From Nitrosospira sp. (GTDB taxonomy: Bacteria; Pseudomonadota; Gammaproteobacteria; Burkholderiales; Nitrosomonadaceae): 12,126 bases of DNA. Of this stretch, positions 1-7,229 are shown in pieces (the stretch's first letter is position 1; the number at the start of each line of letters is the position of its first letter). The position numbers and the translations under genes are program-made. Where the stretch lies: positions 1 to 12,126 of the forward strand of contig JAKDLC010000032.1 of assembly GCA_030453055.1 (NCBI GenBank), read 5' to 3'. The notes under the pieces were generated by a model, which made no database searches, had not been told where the DNA came from, and saw only the letters and a program-made list of their open reading frames with translations.

Positions 1-155
1 GCAGTGTCATGGGGGTAGGGGGTATTTTGTTTCCAACAATAGTCTTTCACAGTAATTTGTTAATAGGCCACTATTCTAACGATTTTGTCCGTTTTGGTCT
101 GGTTATCATTTTTATGAGGCGTCAATCGTGAAGAAGTTTCCGTTTTCGGCCTGCA

Positions 156-794
156 ATGGGTGAACGGCAGAAGCAACTGCTCAAGCTGCTGCGCGGGAGC
201 AAGTCCGGCCTGAGTGTGGATGAGTTGGCGCAAGAGCTCGAGATCACGCGAAACGCGGTGCGGCAGCACCTGGCCTCCCTGGAGGCCGAAAGATTGGTGG
301 AGGCCGGCATCACGCGACCGTCAGGAGGAGGGCGTCCGCAGCAGCTATACATTCTTACCGAACTGGGCAAGGAGATGTCGCCGCGTCAATACTCTTGGCT
401 GGCGCAGTTAGTGGTGGCGTCGGTTCAGCGTGAAGGAGGCGCCGAAAAGAGGGGCAGGCGCATGAAAGAGATCGGTGTGAACGTTGCGCATCAGATACGC
501 AGCCAGTATCCGGGTCTCACCACGCACGAAGAGAAAGTCGAAAAGCTGGCCGAGGTAATGGACCTGCTTGGTTACAATGCGAGAAATGTGACAGTGCCCG
601 GTGGCGAGACCGTGATCGAAGCCGATAATTGCGTGTTTCACCCCATGGCGCAAAAAGACCTCGAGATTTGCAACATTGACAGGGGCTTGATGGGGACCTT
701 TACCGATAGTAAAGTTGAGCAACATGAATGCATGGCTCGCGGCGGAAACGTGTGCCGCTTCAAACTCGAGCCAAACGAGGATCAGCTACTCTAA
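156..794 (+). CDS. Winged-helix transcriptional regulator with four-cysteine (SufR-like) C-terminal domain
   Basis: 212-residue predicted cytoplasmic DNA-binding regulator. Residues about 5-60 form a DeoR/ArsR-type winged helix: LLKLL, then the HTH around VDELAQELEITRNAVRQHLA and a wing at GGGRPQQLY. The C-terminal half carries four cysteines, C159, C172, C192 and C200, spaced C-X12-C-X19-C-X7-C and ending in a CMARGGNVCRF segment. SufR repressors have the same architecture and share the first X12 spacing, so an Fe-S cluster or metal sensor is inferred; the later spacings differ, so it should not be called SufR. ATG156 is chosen because an in-frame TGA lies at 129-131 and the HTH begins at once. 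No clear Shine-Dalgarno precedes it, which suggests weak or leaderless initiation. It stands alone, 173 bp before the VOC gene on the same strand. Its targets are unknown; autoregulation or control of its neighbours is possible. Confidence 0.85.
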   Translation: MGERQKQLLKLLRGSKSGLSVDELAQELEITRNAVRQHLASLEAERLVEAGITRPSGGGRPQQLYILTELGKEMSPRQYSWLAQLVVASVQREGGAEKRGRRMKEIGVNVAHQIRSQYPGLTTHEEKVEKLAEVMDLLGYNARNVTVPGGETVIEADNCVFHPMAQKDLEICNIDRGLMGTFTDSKVEQHECMARGGNVCRFKLEPNEDQLL

Positions 795-843
795 ATTCCG
801 CCTGATCAAGGGCGTCACTTATATTCATCCGATGTCGCAATAT

Positions 844-863
844 TTTGCCGCTTTTTCGGCAAA
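844..863. other. Short perfect hairpin downstream of the regulator
   Basis: TTTGCCG at 844-850 pairs exactly with CGGCAAA at 857-863 around a CTTTTT loop. It lies about 50 bp after the regulator stop. Neither strand has a T-run after the stem, so it is not a textbook terminator. It could be an mRNA 3'-end structure or a protein-binding palindrome in the leader of the VOC gene. Confidence 0.35.
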
Positions 864-967
864 TAGAACAACTATCGGCCTTCAAAATCGTCACAATCTG
901 TCTCACCCAGTTATTTTTCGCTTCGATCTTCAAGTCCGACAGGCTGCTGACATAAAATGGGAGCACC

Positions 968-1453
968 ATGGACCAGAAAACGAAACCTTATATCGTCGGT
1001 ATCAATCACGTCGCGCTCGAAGTCGGAGATATTGAGGAAGCGCTGGCGTTCTATGCTCGCATCTTCACGTTCGAATTACGGGGGCGCGGCCAACGCGCCG
1101 CCTTCATCGACATGGGCGATCAGTTCATTGCGTTGAGTGAGGGGCGGTCGCAGAATGCGGACCACGACAGGCATTTCGGCCTCGTCGTCGATGACCGTTC
1201 GCGCGTGCGAGAACTCGCCGAAGCGGCGGGGGCGAAGATTCTGGAAGGCGCGACTCTTGACTTCCTCGACCCGTGGGGCAACCGCATTCAAGTGGTCGAG
1301 TACCGCGATCTGCAATTTACCAAGACCTCCGCCGTGCTGAAATTCATGGGACTGGACCTGGACAAGAGCGAAGAGGCACAAGCGGAACTGTGCAAGAAAG
1401 GAATCGAGCCGGCAACGGGCGGAGATTCCGCAGAGGTTCGAAAACCGCGATAA
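968..1453 (+). CDS. VOC (glyoxalase/bleomycin-resistance/dioxygenase fold) family protein
   Basis: 161 residues with one vicinal-oxygen-chelate module. The start GINHVALEVGDIEEALAFYARIF and the end FLDPWGNRIQVVEY are typical of the fold. Likely metal ligands are H14, H69 (in DRHFGLVVDD) and E111 (in QVVEYRD). The module would pair or dimerise to complete a metal site; the substrate cannot be told from sequence. After residue 115 there is a tail of about 45 residues (KFMGLDLDKSEEAQ...) that is charged and helical-looking and outside the core fold. Start ATG968 follows a GGGAGC ribosome binding site at suitable spacing. The HVA1-type gene follows after 16 bp, so the two are probably cotranscribed. 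Family is confident; a detoxification or stress role is only inferred. Confidence 0.88.
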   Translation: MDQKTKPYIVGINHVALEVGDIEEALAFYARIFTFELRGRGQRAAFIDMGDQFIALSEGRSQNADHDRHFGLVVDDRSRVRELAEAAGAKILEGATLDFLDPWGNRIQVVEYRDLQFTKTSAVLKFMGLDLDKSEEAQAELCKKGIEPATGGDSAEVRKPR

Positions 1454-1454
1454 C

Positions 1455-1467
1455 TGAGGACACCTCA
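1455..1467 (+). promoter_or_regulatory. Inverted repeat covering the ribosome binding site of the HVA1-type gene
   Basis: TGAGG-ACA-CCTCA is a perfect 5-bp stem with a 3-nt loop, 2 bp before the ATG at 1470 and 1 bp after the VOC stop. The Shine-Dalgarno GAGGA (1456-1460) lies in the left arm, so folding would hide it. Ribosomes finishing the upstream gene could open it, giving translational coupling. The stem is short, so the effect is uncertain. Confidence 0.35.
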
Positions 1468-1469
1468 TC

Positions 1470-1685
1470 ATGACTGCAAAATTCAAAGTTGGCGATCACG
1501 TGACCTGGAACTCGGAGGCCGGCCATGTCAGCGGCAAGATTATCAAGGTTCATACAAAAGATGCCGAATACAAGGGGCACACGCATCACGCAAGCCCGGA
1601 TGATCCACAGTATGAAATCAAAAGCGACAAGACCGACCACATCGCGATGCACAAAGGTACGGCGCTGAAGAAGACGCACACCTGA
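1470..1685 (+). CDS. HVA1/DUF2945-type small SH3/Tudor-like protein
   Basis: 71-residue, lysine- and histidine-rich protein. It opens with FKVGDHVTWNSEAGHVSGKIIKVHTKD, a small beta-barrel (SH3/Tudor-like) pattern, followed by PQYEIKSDKTDHIAMHKGTALKK. This matches the DUF2945 family, also called the hypervirulence-associated HVA1 TUDOR domain, and is about the family's full length. The biochemical role is not established; members often sit near stress and DNA-modification genes. There is no signal peptide or membrane segment, so it is probably cytoplasmic. It follows the VOC gene by 16 bp with a GAGGA ribosome binding site and is likely the last gene of that pair. Only 36 bp separate its stop from the stop of the convergent ASRT gene, and no clear terminator was seen there. 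Confidence 0.85.
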   Translation: MTAKFKVGDHVTWNSEAGHVSGKIIKVHTKDAEYKGHTHHASPDDPQYEIKSDKTDHIAMHKGTALKKTHT

Positions 1686-1721
1686 GAGATTTTCACTAAG
1701 GTACCTACGGCGCCTCAGAGA

Positions 1722-2096
1722 TCACGCCGGATAGGCAATCGTACTCATTAGCGCGAGTGCGGGCTGGCGAGAATCGAGCCGCGTATGCTGCACGACGATG
1801 GGAACGTCCGATTCGATTATGCTGGCATAATCCGTATCGTGCGGCACCGGTTCGGGTTCGGTAAGTTCATTGAAGCGAACGTGCTTGGTACGCAGTGCTT
1901 CAACGGTTATCCGGTACGGTCCTGCAGGTTCGCGGCTGGCAAAAAAAATGGTGACTTCGACATGCGCATCCTGATCGCCGCTGTTCAGGATGCAGATCGC
2001 ATCATGGCTCACCAGCGGCCGGGTGGCTCCGGTGCTGGCCGGTGGTATATAACCGTCGGCGACTACCCAGCGCTTATGTCCTAACGACTTGTTCAT
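1722..2096 (-). CDS. Sensory rhodopsin transducer (ASRT) family protein
   Basis: 124 residues, matching the length of the Anabaena sensory rhodopsin transducer (about 125) and recognisably similar throughout. The start HKRWVVADGYIPP, the centre HDAICILNSGDQDAHVEVTIFF, GPYRITVEALRTKHVRFNEL and the end DVPIVVQHTRLDSRQ..LMSTIAY are hallmark stretches. The Anabaena protein is a soluble tetrameric beta-sandwich that interacts with a retinal sensory rhodopsin. Comparative work has proposed that the wider superfamily binds small molecules, probably carbohydrates. No rhodopsin gene occurs here. It is the distal gene of the five-gene operon, starting 3 bp after the SDR stop, with a strong AGGAG at 2105-2109 inside the SDR end. 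A role as ligand-binding partner of the sugar-acid enzymes is inferred. Family assignment is firm; function is not. Confidence 0.9.
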   Translation of the reverse strand: MNKSLGHKRWVVADGYIPPASTGATRPLVSHDAICILNSGDQDAHVEVTIFFASREPAGPYRITVEALRTKHVRFNELTEPEPVPHDTDYASIIESDVPIVVQHTRLDSRQPALALMSTIAYPA

Positions 2097-2099
2097 CTA

Positions 2100-3152
2100 T
2101 CATTCTCCTGAAAACTTTCCATTATCCTGGCGGAGCCTCTTTCGCGTACTGCACTTCGATAGGGTCGGAAAACACGCGAAGGCAAGGGTTGCGCAAAGCA
2201 ATCCTATAATGATCGGCCCGCGATGGAGGGTTGCCCAAAGCTGTACCCCACCGGGCTTCGCACGATTGTCGAAGCGGCCATGAGCAGCGAAATCGCCGCT
2301 GACGGGCTTCCATAAGTTGTCGGGACGTGACGGGTCGGCCGCCTCGTTGTCCTGTTGTCCGGAATAACCCGTGCGGGCGAGATAACGATCGAGCAAGCCG
2401 GGAATGAATTTGTTTGCCCAGATCGCTTTCAATGATGGCCATTCCACATAAACTTCTCGCCGCTTGTGGTGCGCCGCCCAGAAAATAGCCTTTGCCGCCG
2501 TTTCCGGCTGAAAAATGGGGGGCACCGGTTGCGGCCTCATGGGCATATGGTTTTTACCCCAGTCGAATTGTGGCGTATTGAGTGCCGGCATCTGTACCAT
2601 GGTCAGGCGAACATTGCTGCGCTCATGCAGCAGTTCGCTGCGCAACGCGTCAGTGAATCCTCGAATCGCGAACTTCGCGCCACAATAAGGCGCTTGCAAC
2701 GGAATCGCTCGATAAGCGAGCGCCGATCCAACCTGCACGATGACACCGTGATCGTGCTTCTTCATGCGCTTTAGGGCGGCCATCGTGCCATACACGGCGC
2801 CCAGATAGGTGACTTCAGTAGCTCGCTTGTAGTCTTCGGCGGAAATCTCGCTGAACGGAGAATAAATTGTCGCCATCGCGTCGTTAACCCACACATCAAA
2901 GGGCCCGAATGCGGCTTCGACCGCCGCTGCCGCTGCTTCGACCTGCGTTGCGTCGGCTACATCGGCAACGCAGGCGATTGCTTGGCCGCCCAGATCAAGC
3001 ACTTCGGCCGCCGCTTGCTCAAGGCGCTCCCGGTCTCGTGCGATGAGACCAATGCAAGAACCTCTCCGGGCGAACTCCCGTACCGTTGCACGGCCAATAC
3101 CTGCGCTTGCACCGGTGATCACAACAATTTGCGGCTTACGACCTGTTCTCAT
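2100..3152 (-). CDS. Short-chain dehydrogenase/reductase with C-terminal membrane segment
   Basis: 350-residue classical SDR with a long extension. The Rossmann motif TGASAGIG is at residues 13-20, D64 lies in the CVADVAD stretch, NDAMA at 90-94 replaces the usual NNAG, catalytic S143 is in VGSALAY, and Y156/K160 lie in APYCGAKFA. It should therefore be an active NAD(P)-dependent alcohol/carbonyl oxidoreductase; R21 and the downstream ARD could favour NADP. Residues about 260-310 are a polar linker (RPDNLWKPVSGDFAAHGRFD), followed by a hydrophobic stretch near 312-331 and a basic tail, predicting a C-terminal membrane anchor. Core SDRs are about 250 residues, so roughly 100 are extra; soil-bacterial relatives with similar tails are familiar. 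The start overlaps the previous gene's stop as ATGA, with AAGGAG 5 bases upstream, so the two are translationally coupled. The substrate is unknown. Confidence 0.9.
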   Translation of the reverse strand: MRTGRKPQIVVITGASAGIGRATVREFARRGSCIGLIARDRERLEQAAAEVLDLGGQAIACVADVADATQVEAAAAAVEAAFGPFDVWVNDAMATIYSPFSEISAEDYKRATEVTYLGAVYGTMAALKRMKKHDHGVIVQVGSALAYRAIPLQAPYCGAKFAIRGFTDALRSELLHERSNVRLTMVQMPALNTPQFDWGKNHMPMRPQPVPPIFQPETAAKAIFWAAHHKRREVYVEWPSLKAIWANKFIPGLLDRYLARTGYSGQQDNEAADPSRPDNLWKPVSGDFAAHGRFDNRAKPGGVQLWATLHRGPIIIGLLCATLAFACFPTLSKCSTRKRLRQDNGKFSGE

Positions 3153-6049
3153 GATCTCTCCTTCGCGTCAGCCTGACTTTGCATCGCCATGTGAATCACG
3201 TCGGCTATATGCAAACCTTGCCGATTCGTTGTTTGCGCAATCTGTTCTCGGCAGCTATAGCCGTTGGTCACTATCAACGTAGCGTCATCGGCGGCTCGCA
3301 CGGCAGGCAGCAAAACCAATTCGCCAACTTGAATCGAAACGTCGTATTTGTCTTTGTCGAAGCCAAATGAACCGGCCATACCGCAACAGCCCGAATCGAG
3401 ACTTTCCAGATCGACCCCCATATTTTCAAGCACAGCTTCTTCGCCTTCCATTTCAATAAGCGCTTTTTGATGGCAATGACCGTGTAGCAAGGCTTTCCGT
3501 GCAAAACGCGGATAAGGAAATTCAGGCGCCTTCTTCAGAAGAAACTCGCTGAAAAAATAGGTCTGCCGGCTTAACCTCTTGGCGACTTCGTCTTCAGGGA
3601 AAAGGTTCATCAATTCGTTGCGGAAAACGGCAACGCAAGCGGGCTCAAGACCGACGACCGGTACGCCATTGTTGATGTCCTGCTGCATATCGGCGAGTAT
3701 CCGGCGCAGTTGCTTCTTCGCTTGATCAAGCATGCCGAAATCGTACAGAGGCCGCCCGCAGCAAACATGTTTTGCCGGTACGCGCACGAGAAAGCCGGCG
3801 GCTTCCAATACGGAAACGGCGGCTTTGGCGGTTTCCGGGTGAAAATGATTGTTAAACGTATCCGGCCAAAGGATGACGTGCGGCTTACCCTGGTTGCCCG
3901 GCGGACGTTGTTTGAACCAATGTAAAAATGTTTCCGGTGCGAACTCTGGAACGCGGCGCTGCTGGGGCAGGCCGGCCGTATTTTTTGCAAGGGCGCTCAA
4001 ACCGGGCGTTTGCGTGAGCCAGTTGACCGTTCGTGGGGCGTAAGCCGCGAGCCGCGCCCAGCGATTAATCCAGCCAAATACGTAGGCCTGGCGGGGCCGT
4101 CTTTTGTGCTCGTAATAGTGTGACAAAAATTCCGCCTTATAGGTCGCCATATCGACCTTTACCGGACAATCACCCAGGCAGCCTTTGCAGGCGAGGCATA
4201 GGTCGAGCGATTCTTTCATTTCCTCGCTTTGCCACATATCCTTGATGACTTCCCCGCGCATGGTTTCGAACAACAAGCGCGCACGGCCGCGAGTAGAATG
4301 TTTTTCTTCGCGCGTTGCCTTATAGCTGGGGCACATGGTTTGCAAGTGCTGCTGGCGGCAGTTGCCGATGCCGACACAACGCAATGTTACGCGGCCAAAG
4401 TTGTCCTTATCCTTTGGATACTGAAAGTGTGTTGCCGGTTGCGGCGGATTGTAGCCTGTGCCCAGGCGCAAATTTTCTATAGGCGAATAGGCATCCACGA
4501 TTTTCCCGGGATTCATCTTCCAGTCCGGATCCCAGATCGATTTGAATTCGCGGAAGGCCTGGATCAATTCTTCGCCAAACATTTTTGGCAGAAATTGCGC
4601 TTTCGATTGGCCATCGCCATGTTCGCCCGATAACGAGCCGCCATAGCTCACCACCAAGTCCGCCGCCTCATTCAAAAACGAATGAAAGGCCTGGATGCCA
4701 TCATGCGTTTGAAGATCAAAATCAATGCGGGTGTGGATGCAGCCCTGGCCAAAATGCCCGTACAGGTCACATTCGTAGCCAAATTTTTCCAGCAGTTTAC
4801 GAAAATCGCGTAAATACGCGCCGACTTTATCCGGAGGGACGGCGGCGTCTTCCCACCCTTCCCAGGTAATCTCTTTGTTGGGTACGTGCGCAGTCGCTCC
4901 CAGCCCGGATTCGCGCACTTTCCAGACCATTCTTTCTTCTTTCGGGTCATCGAACAGTTTCATTGCCGGCGCATTGCCGGTTTGCTTCAAAGCGTCCATG
5001 CAGGCAGTCGCGCGTGCCTCGGATTCGACTTTATCCTTGCCGCCAAATTCTGCGAGCAGCCAGCCACCGCCTTCGGGAAGCATCTGCGTATTTTCCAGAT
5101 GCAGCCCGATTGCCTGCATATCCGCAATCAGACGATCATCTATGCCTTCAAGGCCAATGGGGTCAAACTTGAGAATATCGGGGACATGATCGCCGGCGCT
5201 ATATACATCAGGATAGCCGAGTACCAGGAGCGTCCGGCCGGGCGGGCTGTAGACGAGACGCAGTTTCGCCTCGAGAATGACGACACATGTACTTTCAGTG
5301 CCGACCAAGGCGCGGGCGACGTCAAAACCATTTTCTGGCAATAGATCGTCCAGATTATAGCCCGACACGCGTCGTGGTATTTTTGGGTAGCGTGCGCGAA
5401 TCTCATTGGCTTCCCGATCGCACAACGCCTTCAATTGCGCATATATCTCGCCCCGCCGCCCGCCCGCTGAGACGATACGTGCAAATTCCGCGGCATCGGT
5501 CCTGCTGACGGTCATGCGTGTGCCATCATACAGCAGTACATCCAGAGAAATGACGTTGTCAACCGTCTTGCCGCCCATTACCGAATGTACGCCGCACGAG
5601 TTATTGCCAATCATGCCGCCCAGCGTATTATGGCTATGCGTCGAAGGATCCGGCGCGAAAGTCAGGTGATGTTTTTCGGCGGCGTGCCGCAAATCGTCGA
5701 GCACACAACCGGGCTCGACACGCGCGATTTTCTTCACCGGGTCCAGCTCGAGGATGCGATTGAGATACTTGGACATATCCATGACGACCGCCACGTTACA
5801 GCACTGGCCTCCAAGGCTGGTGCCGCCACCGCGCGAGAGCACCGGCGCGCCATGTTTGCGGCAGGCGGCAACCGTCGCGATAACGTCATCAACAGATTTG
5901 GGGATGACCACACCGATTGGAACCTGGCGATAATTGGAGGCATCCGTTGCATAAAGCGCACGGTCGCCATCGTCGAAACGTACCTCACCCCTAATCCGGT
6001 CTCTTAACTCGGCGGCTAGAATCTGCGCATCGAGAGGCGAAGTTGTCAT
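3149..6049 (-). CDS. FAD-linked 2-hydroxyacid dehydrogenase/Fe-S oxidoreductase (YdiJ-type)
   Basis: 966 residues, close to E. coli YdiJ (about 1018). Residues about 40-265 are the FAD-binding (PCMH/VAO) domain, with RGGGTSLGGQ at 73-82 and a THSHNTLGGMIGNNSCG stretch near 137-153. Residues about 275-520 are the FAD-oxidase C-terminal domain, with YGHFGQGCIHTR, SGEHGDGQSK and NPGKIVD. Cysteines C558, C564 and C573 and then C618/C621/C624/C628 (CLACKGCLGDCP) suggest Fe-S clusters. CCG motifs at 763-765 and 888-890, with HGHCHQ at 856-861, mark the heterodisulfide-reductase-like region. Such fusions oxidise D-lactate, glycolate or D-2-hydroxyglutarate and pass electrons to the respiratory chain; the substrate here is undetermined. 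The start is 44 bp after the dehydratase stop, with only a weak GGGCAA-like ribosome binding site. All key motifs look intact. Confidence 0.92.
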   Translation of the reverse strand: MTTSPLDAQILAAELRDRIRGEVRFDDGDRALYATDASNYRQVPIGVVIPKSVDDVIATVAACRKHGAPVLSRGGGTSLGGQCCNVAVVMDMSKYLNRILELDPVKKIARVEPGCVLDDLRHAAEKHHLTFAPDPSTHSHNTLGGMIGNNSCGVHSVMGGKTVDNVISLDVLLYDGTRMTVSRTDAAEFARIVSAGGRRGEIYAQLKALCDREANEIRARYPKIPRRVSGYNLDDLLPENGFDVARALVGTESTCVVILEAKLRLVYSPPGRTLLVLGYPDVYSAGDHVPDILKFDPIGLEGIDDRLIADMQAIGLHLENTQMLPEGGGWLLAEFGGKDKVESEARATACMDALKQTGNAPAMKLFDDPKEERMVWKVRESGLGATAHVPNKEITWEGWEDAAVPPDKVGAYLRDFRKLLEKFGYECDLYGHFGQGCIHTRIDFDLQTHDGIQAFHSFLNEAADLVVSYGGSLSGEHGDGQSKAQFLPKMFGEELIQAFREFKSIWDPDWKMNPGKIVDAYSPIENLRLGTGYNPPQPATHFQYPKDKDNFGRVTLRCVGIGNCRQQHLQTMCPSYKATREEKHSTRGRARLLFETMRGEVIKDMWQSEEMKESLDLCLACKGCLGDCPVKVDMATYKAEFLSHYYEHKRRPRQAYVFGWINRWARLAAYAPRTVNWLTQTPGLSALAKNTAGLPQQRRVPEFAPETFLHWFKQRPPGNQGKPHVILWPDTFNNHFHPETAKAAVSVLEAAGFLVRVPAKHVCCGRPLYDFGMLDQAKKQLRRILADMQQDINNGVPVVGLEPACVAVFRNELMNLFPEDEVAKRLSRQTYFFSEFLLKKAPEFPYPRFARKALLHGHCHQKALIEMEGEEAVLENMGVDLESLDSGCCGMAGSFGFDKDKYDVSIQVGELVLLPAVRAADDATLIVTNGYSCREQIAQTTNRQGLHIADVIHMAMQSQADAKERS

Positions 6050-6093
6050 GATTGTATTGCCCGATAGGGTTGGCTAAACGGCCAGTTCGATGT

Positions 6094-7218
6094 TCATACC
6101 GCATACCGTGCCGCATCCGCGCGCTTGAACTCCAGGCCCAGTCCGGGACGTGTCAGGTCCGGAGCCAGCAAACCGTCCCTGGGTTCGATTGCTCCGTCAA
6201 ATAGCATCCTTTCTATCCGGACATGATCGTAAAAATATTCCAGGTGGCAGACCGGCGTCGCCGCGCAGCACGGATGGATGTGGATCGACGGCGCGCAGTG
6301 ACTGGATAACGGTAGATGAAATCCCTCGCATAGAGCCGCCGCCTGCATGAAACCGGTAATGCCCGCGCACCGGGTCGCGTCCGCCTGGAGCACATCAATG
6401 GCTTCTGCCTGAAGCATGCGGCGAAAATAACCGCTTTCGTAACCGTATTCCCCCGCGCTGATGTCCATCTCCGGCGGCGCTCTGTCGCGTATTAGCCGCA
6501 AGCCCTCGAGATCATCGCTTGAGACCGGTTCTTCAAACCACGACACACCGTATTCCGCGAATGAAAATGCCATGGCCAATGCCTGTTTGCGCGAGTACGC
6601 ACCGTTGGCGTCGACAAAGAGTTCCGTATCCTCACCGATCGCCTCACGCGCGGCAGTGACGCGCGTGATATCTTTATCCGGTTCGCGTCCGACCTTCATT
6701 TTGACGCGGGTAATTCCGCTCGAGGCCCAATCGGCAAGCTGTTTTCGCAATTCGGCAAGGCTGTAGGAGGTGAAACCACCGCTTCCATAGATCGGCACCG
6801 CAGTCCGTACGGGGCCCAACAGGGAAACCAGCGGCAGGCCGAGAATACGCGCCTTGAGATCCCACAGCGCGTTGTCGACTGCTGCGATCGCCATTGAACA
6901 AATGCCGGGCCGTCCCAGATTACGGATGGAAGCAACCATGGCGTTCCAGCAATCGCTGACGTCGAGCGCGTACCGCCCGACAACGATATCCGTTAGCGTA
7001 TCGTGAATCAACTTTGCCGTAGCGGTATCGGCATAGGTAAAGCCGATACCGGTTTTCCCCCCTCCATCGATCTCCGCTATTACCAAAGTTGTCGCATTCC
7101 ATTTGAGCGTGCCATCGGACTCGGGTGTGGCGGTGGGAATGGTGAAGGCCGATACTCGTACCCCCGCAATACGCGGCCCGCCGTCTTTGAGCCGCGTCAG
7201 AATGGTCGGGGCATTCAT
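6094..7218 (-). CDS. Mandelate racemase/muconate lactonizing enzyme family protein (likely acid-sugar dehydratase)
   Basis: 374-residue enolase-superfamily protein of normal length with an N-terminal capping domain and a TIM barrel. Active-site residues line up with mandelate racemase at a near-constant offset: K173/K175 (VKMKVG), metal ligands D203 (FVDANG), E229 (FEEP) and E257 (SAGEYGY), the D280-H307 dyad (LQAD and SSH) and E327 (HLEYFY). This full set defines the mandelate racemase subgroup, most of whose members dehydrate aldonic or aldaric acids to 2-keto-3-deoxy acids. The substrate is not readable. The start ATG7218 lies 11 bp after the ThDP-enzyme stop. Its ribosome binding site is weak (GCGAGCG), so translation is probably coupled. 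Next to the 2-hydroxyacid dehydrogenase, it suggests oxidation of a sugar acid. The family is certain; dehydratase versus racemase is inferred. Confidence 0.92.
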   Translation of the reverse strand: MNAPTILTRLKDGGPRIAGVRVSAFTIPTATPESDGTLKWNATTLVIAEIDGGGKTGIGFTYADTATAKLIHDTLTDIVVGRYALDVSDCWNAMVASIRNLGRPGICSMAIAAVDNALWDLKARILGLPLVSLLGPVRTAVPIYGSGGFTSYSLAELRKQLADWASSGITRVKMKVGREPDKDITRVTAAREAIGEDTELFVDANGAYSRKQALAMAFSFAEYGVSWFEEPVSSDDLEGLRLIRDRAPPEMDISAGEYGYESGYFRRMLQAEAIDVLQADATRCAGITGFMQAAALCEGFHLPLSSHCAPSIHIHPCCAATPVCHLEYFYDHVRIERMLFDGAIEPRDGLLAPDLTRPGLGLEFKRADAARYAV

Positions 7219-7229
7219 TTTGGCGCTCG

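Noticed and set aside
1686..1721. Bidirectional terminator between the convergent genes
   Set aside because: Only a weak CTGAG/CTCAG pairing is visible, it reaches into the ASRT gene, and there is no T-run on either strand.
5585..6007. 140-codon open frame on the plus strand
   Set aside because: Antisense to the FAD-binding domain, whose RGGGTSLGG motif is coded on the other strand; no ribosome binding site or domain of its own.
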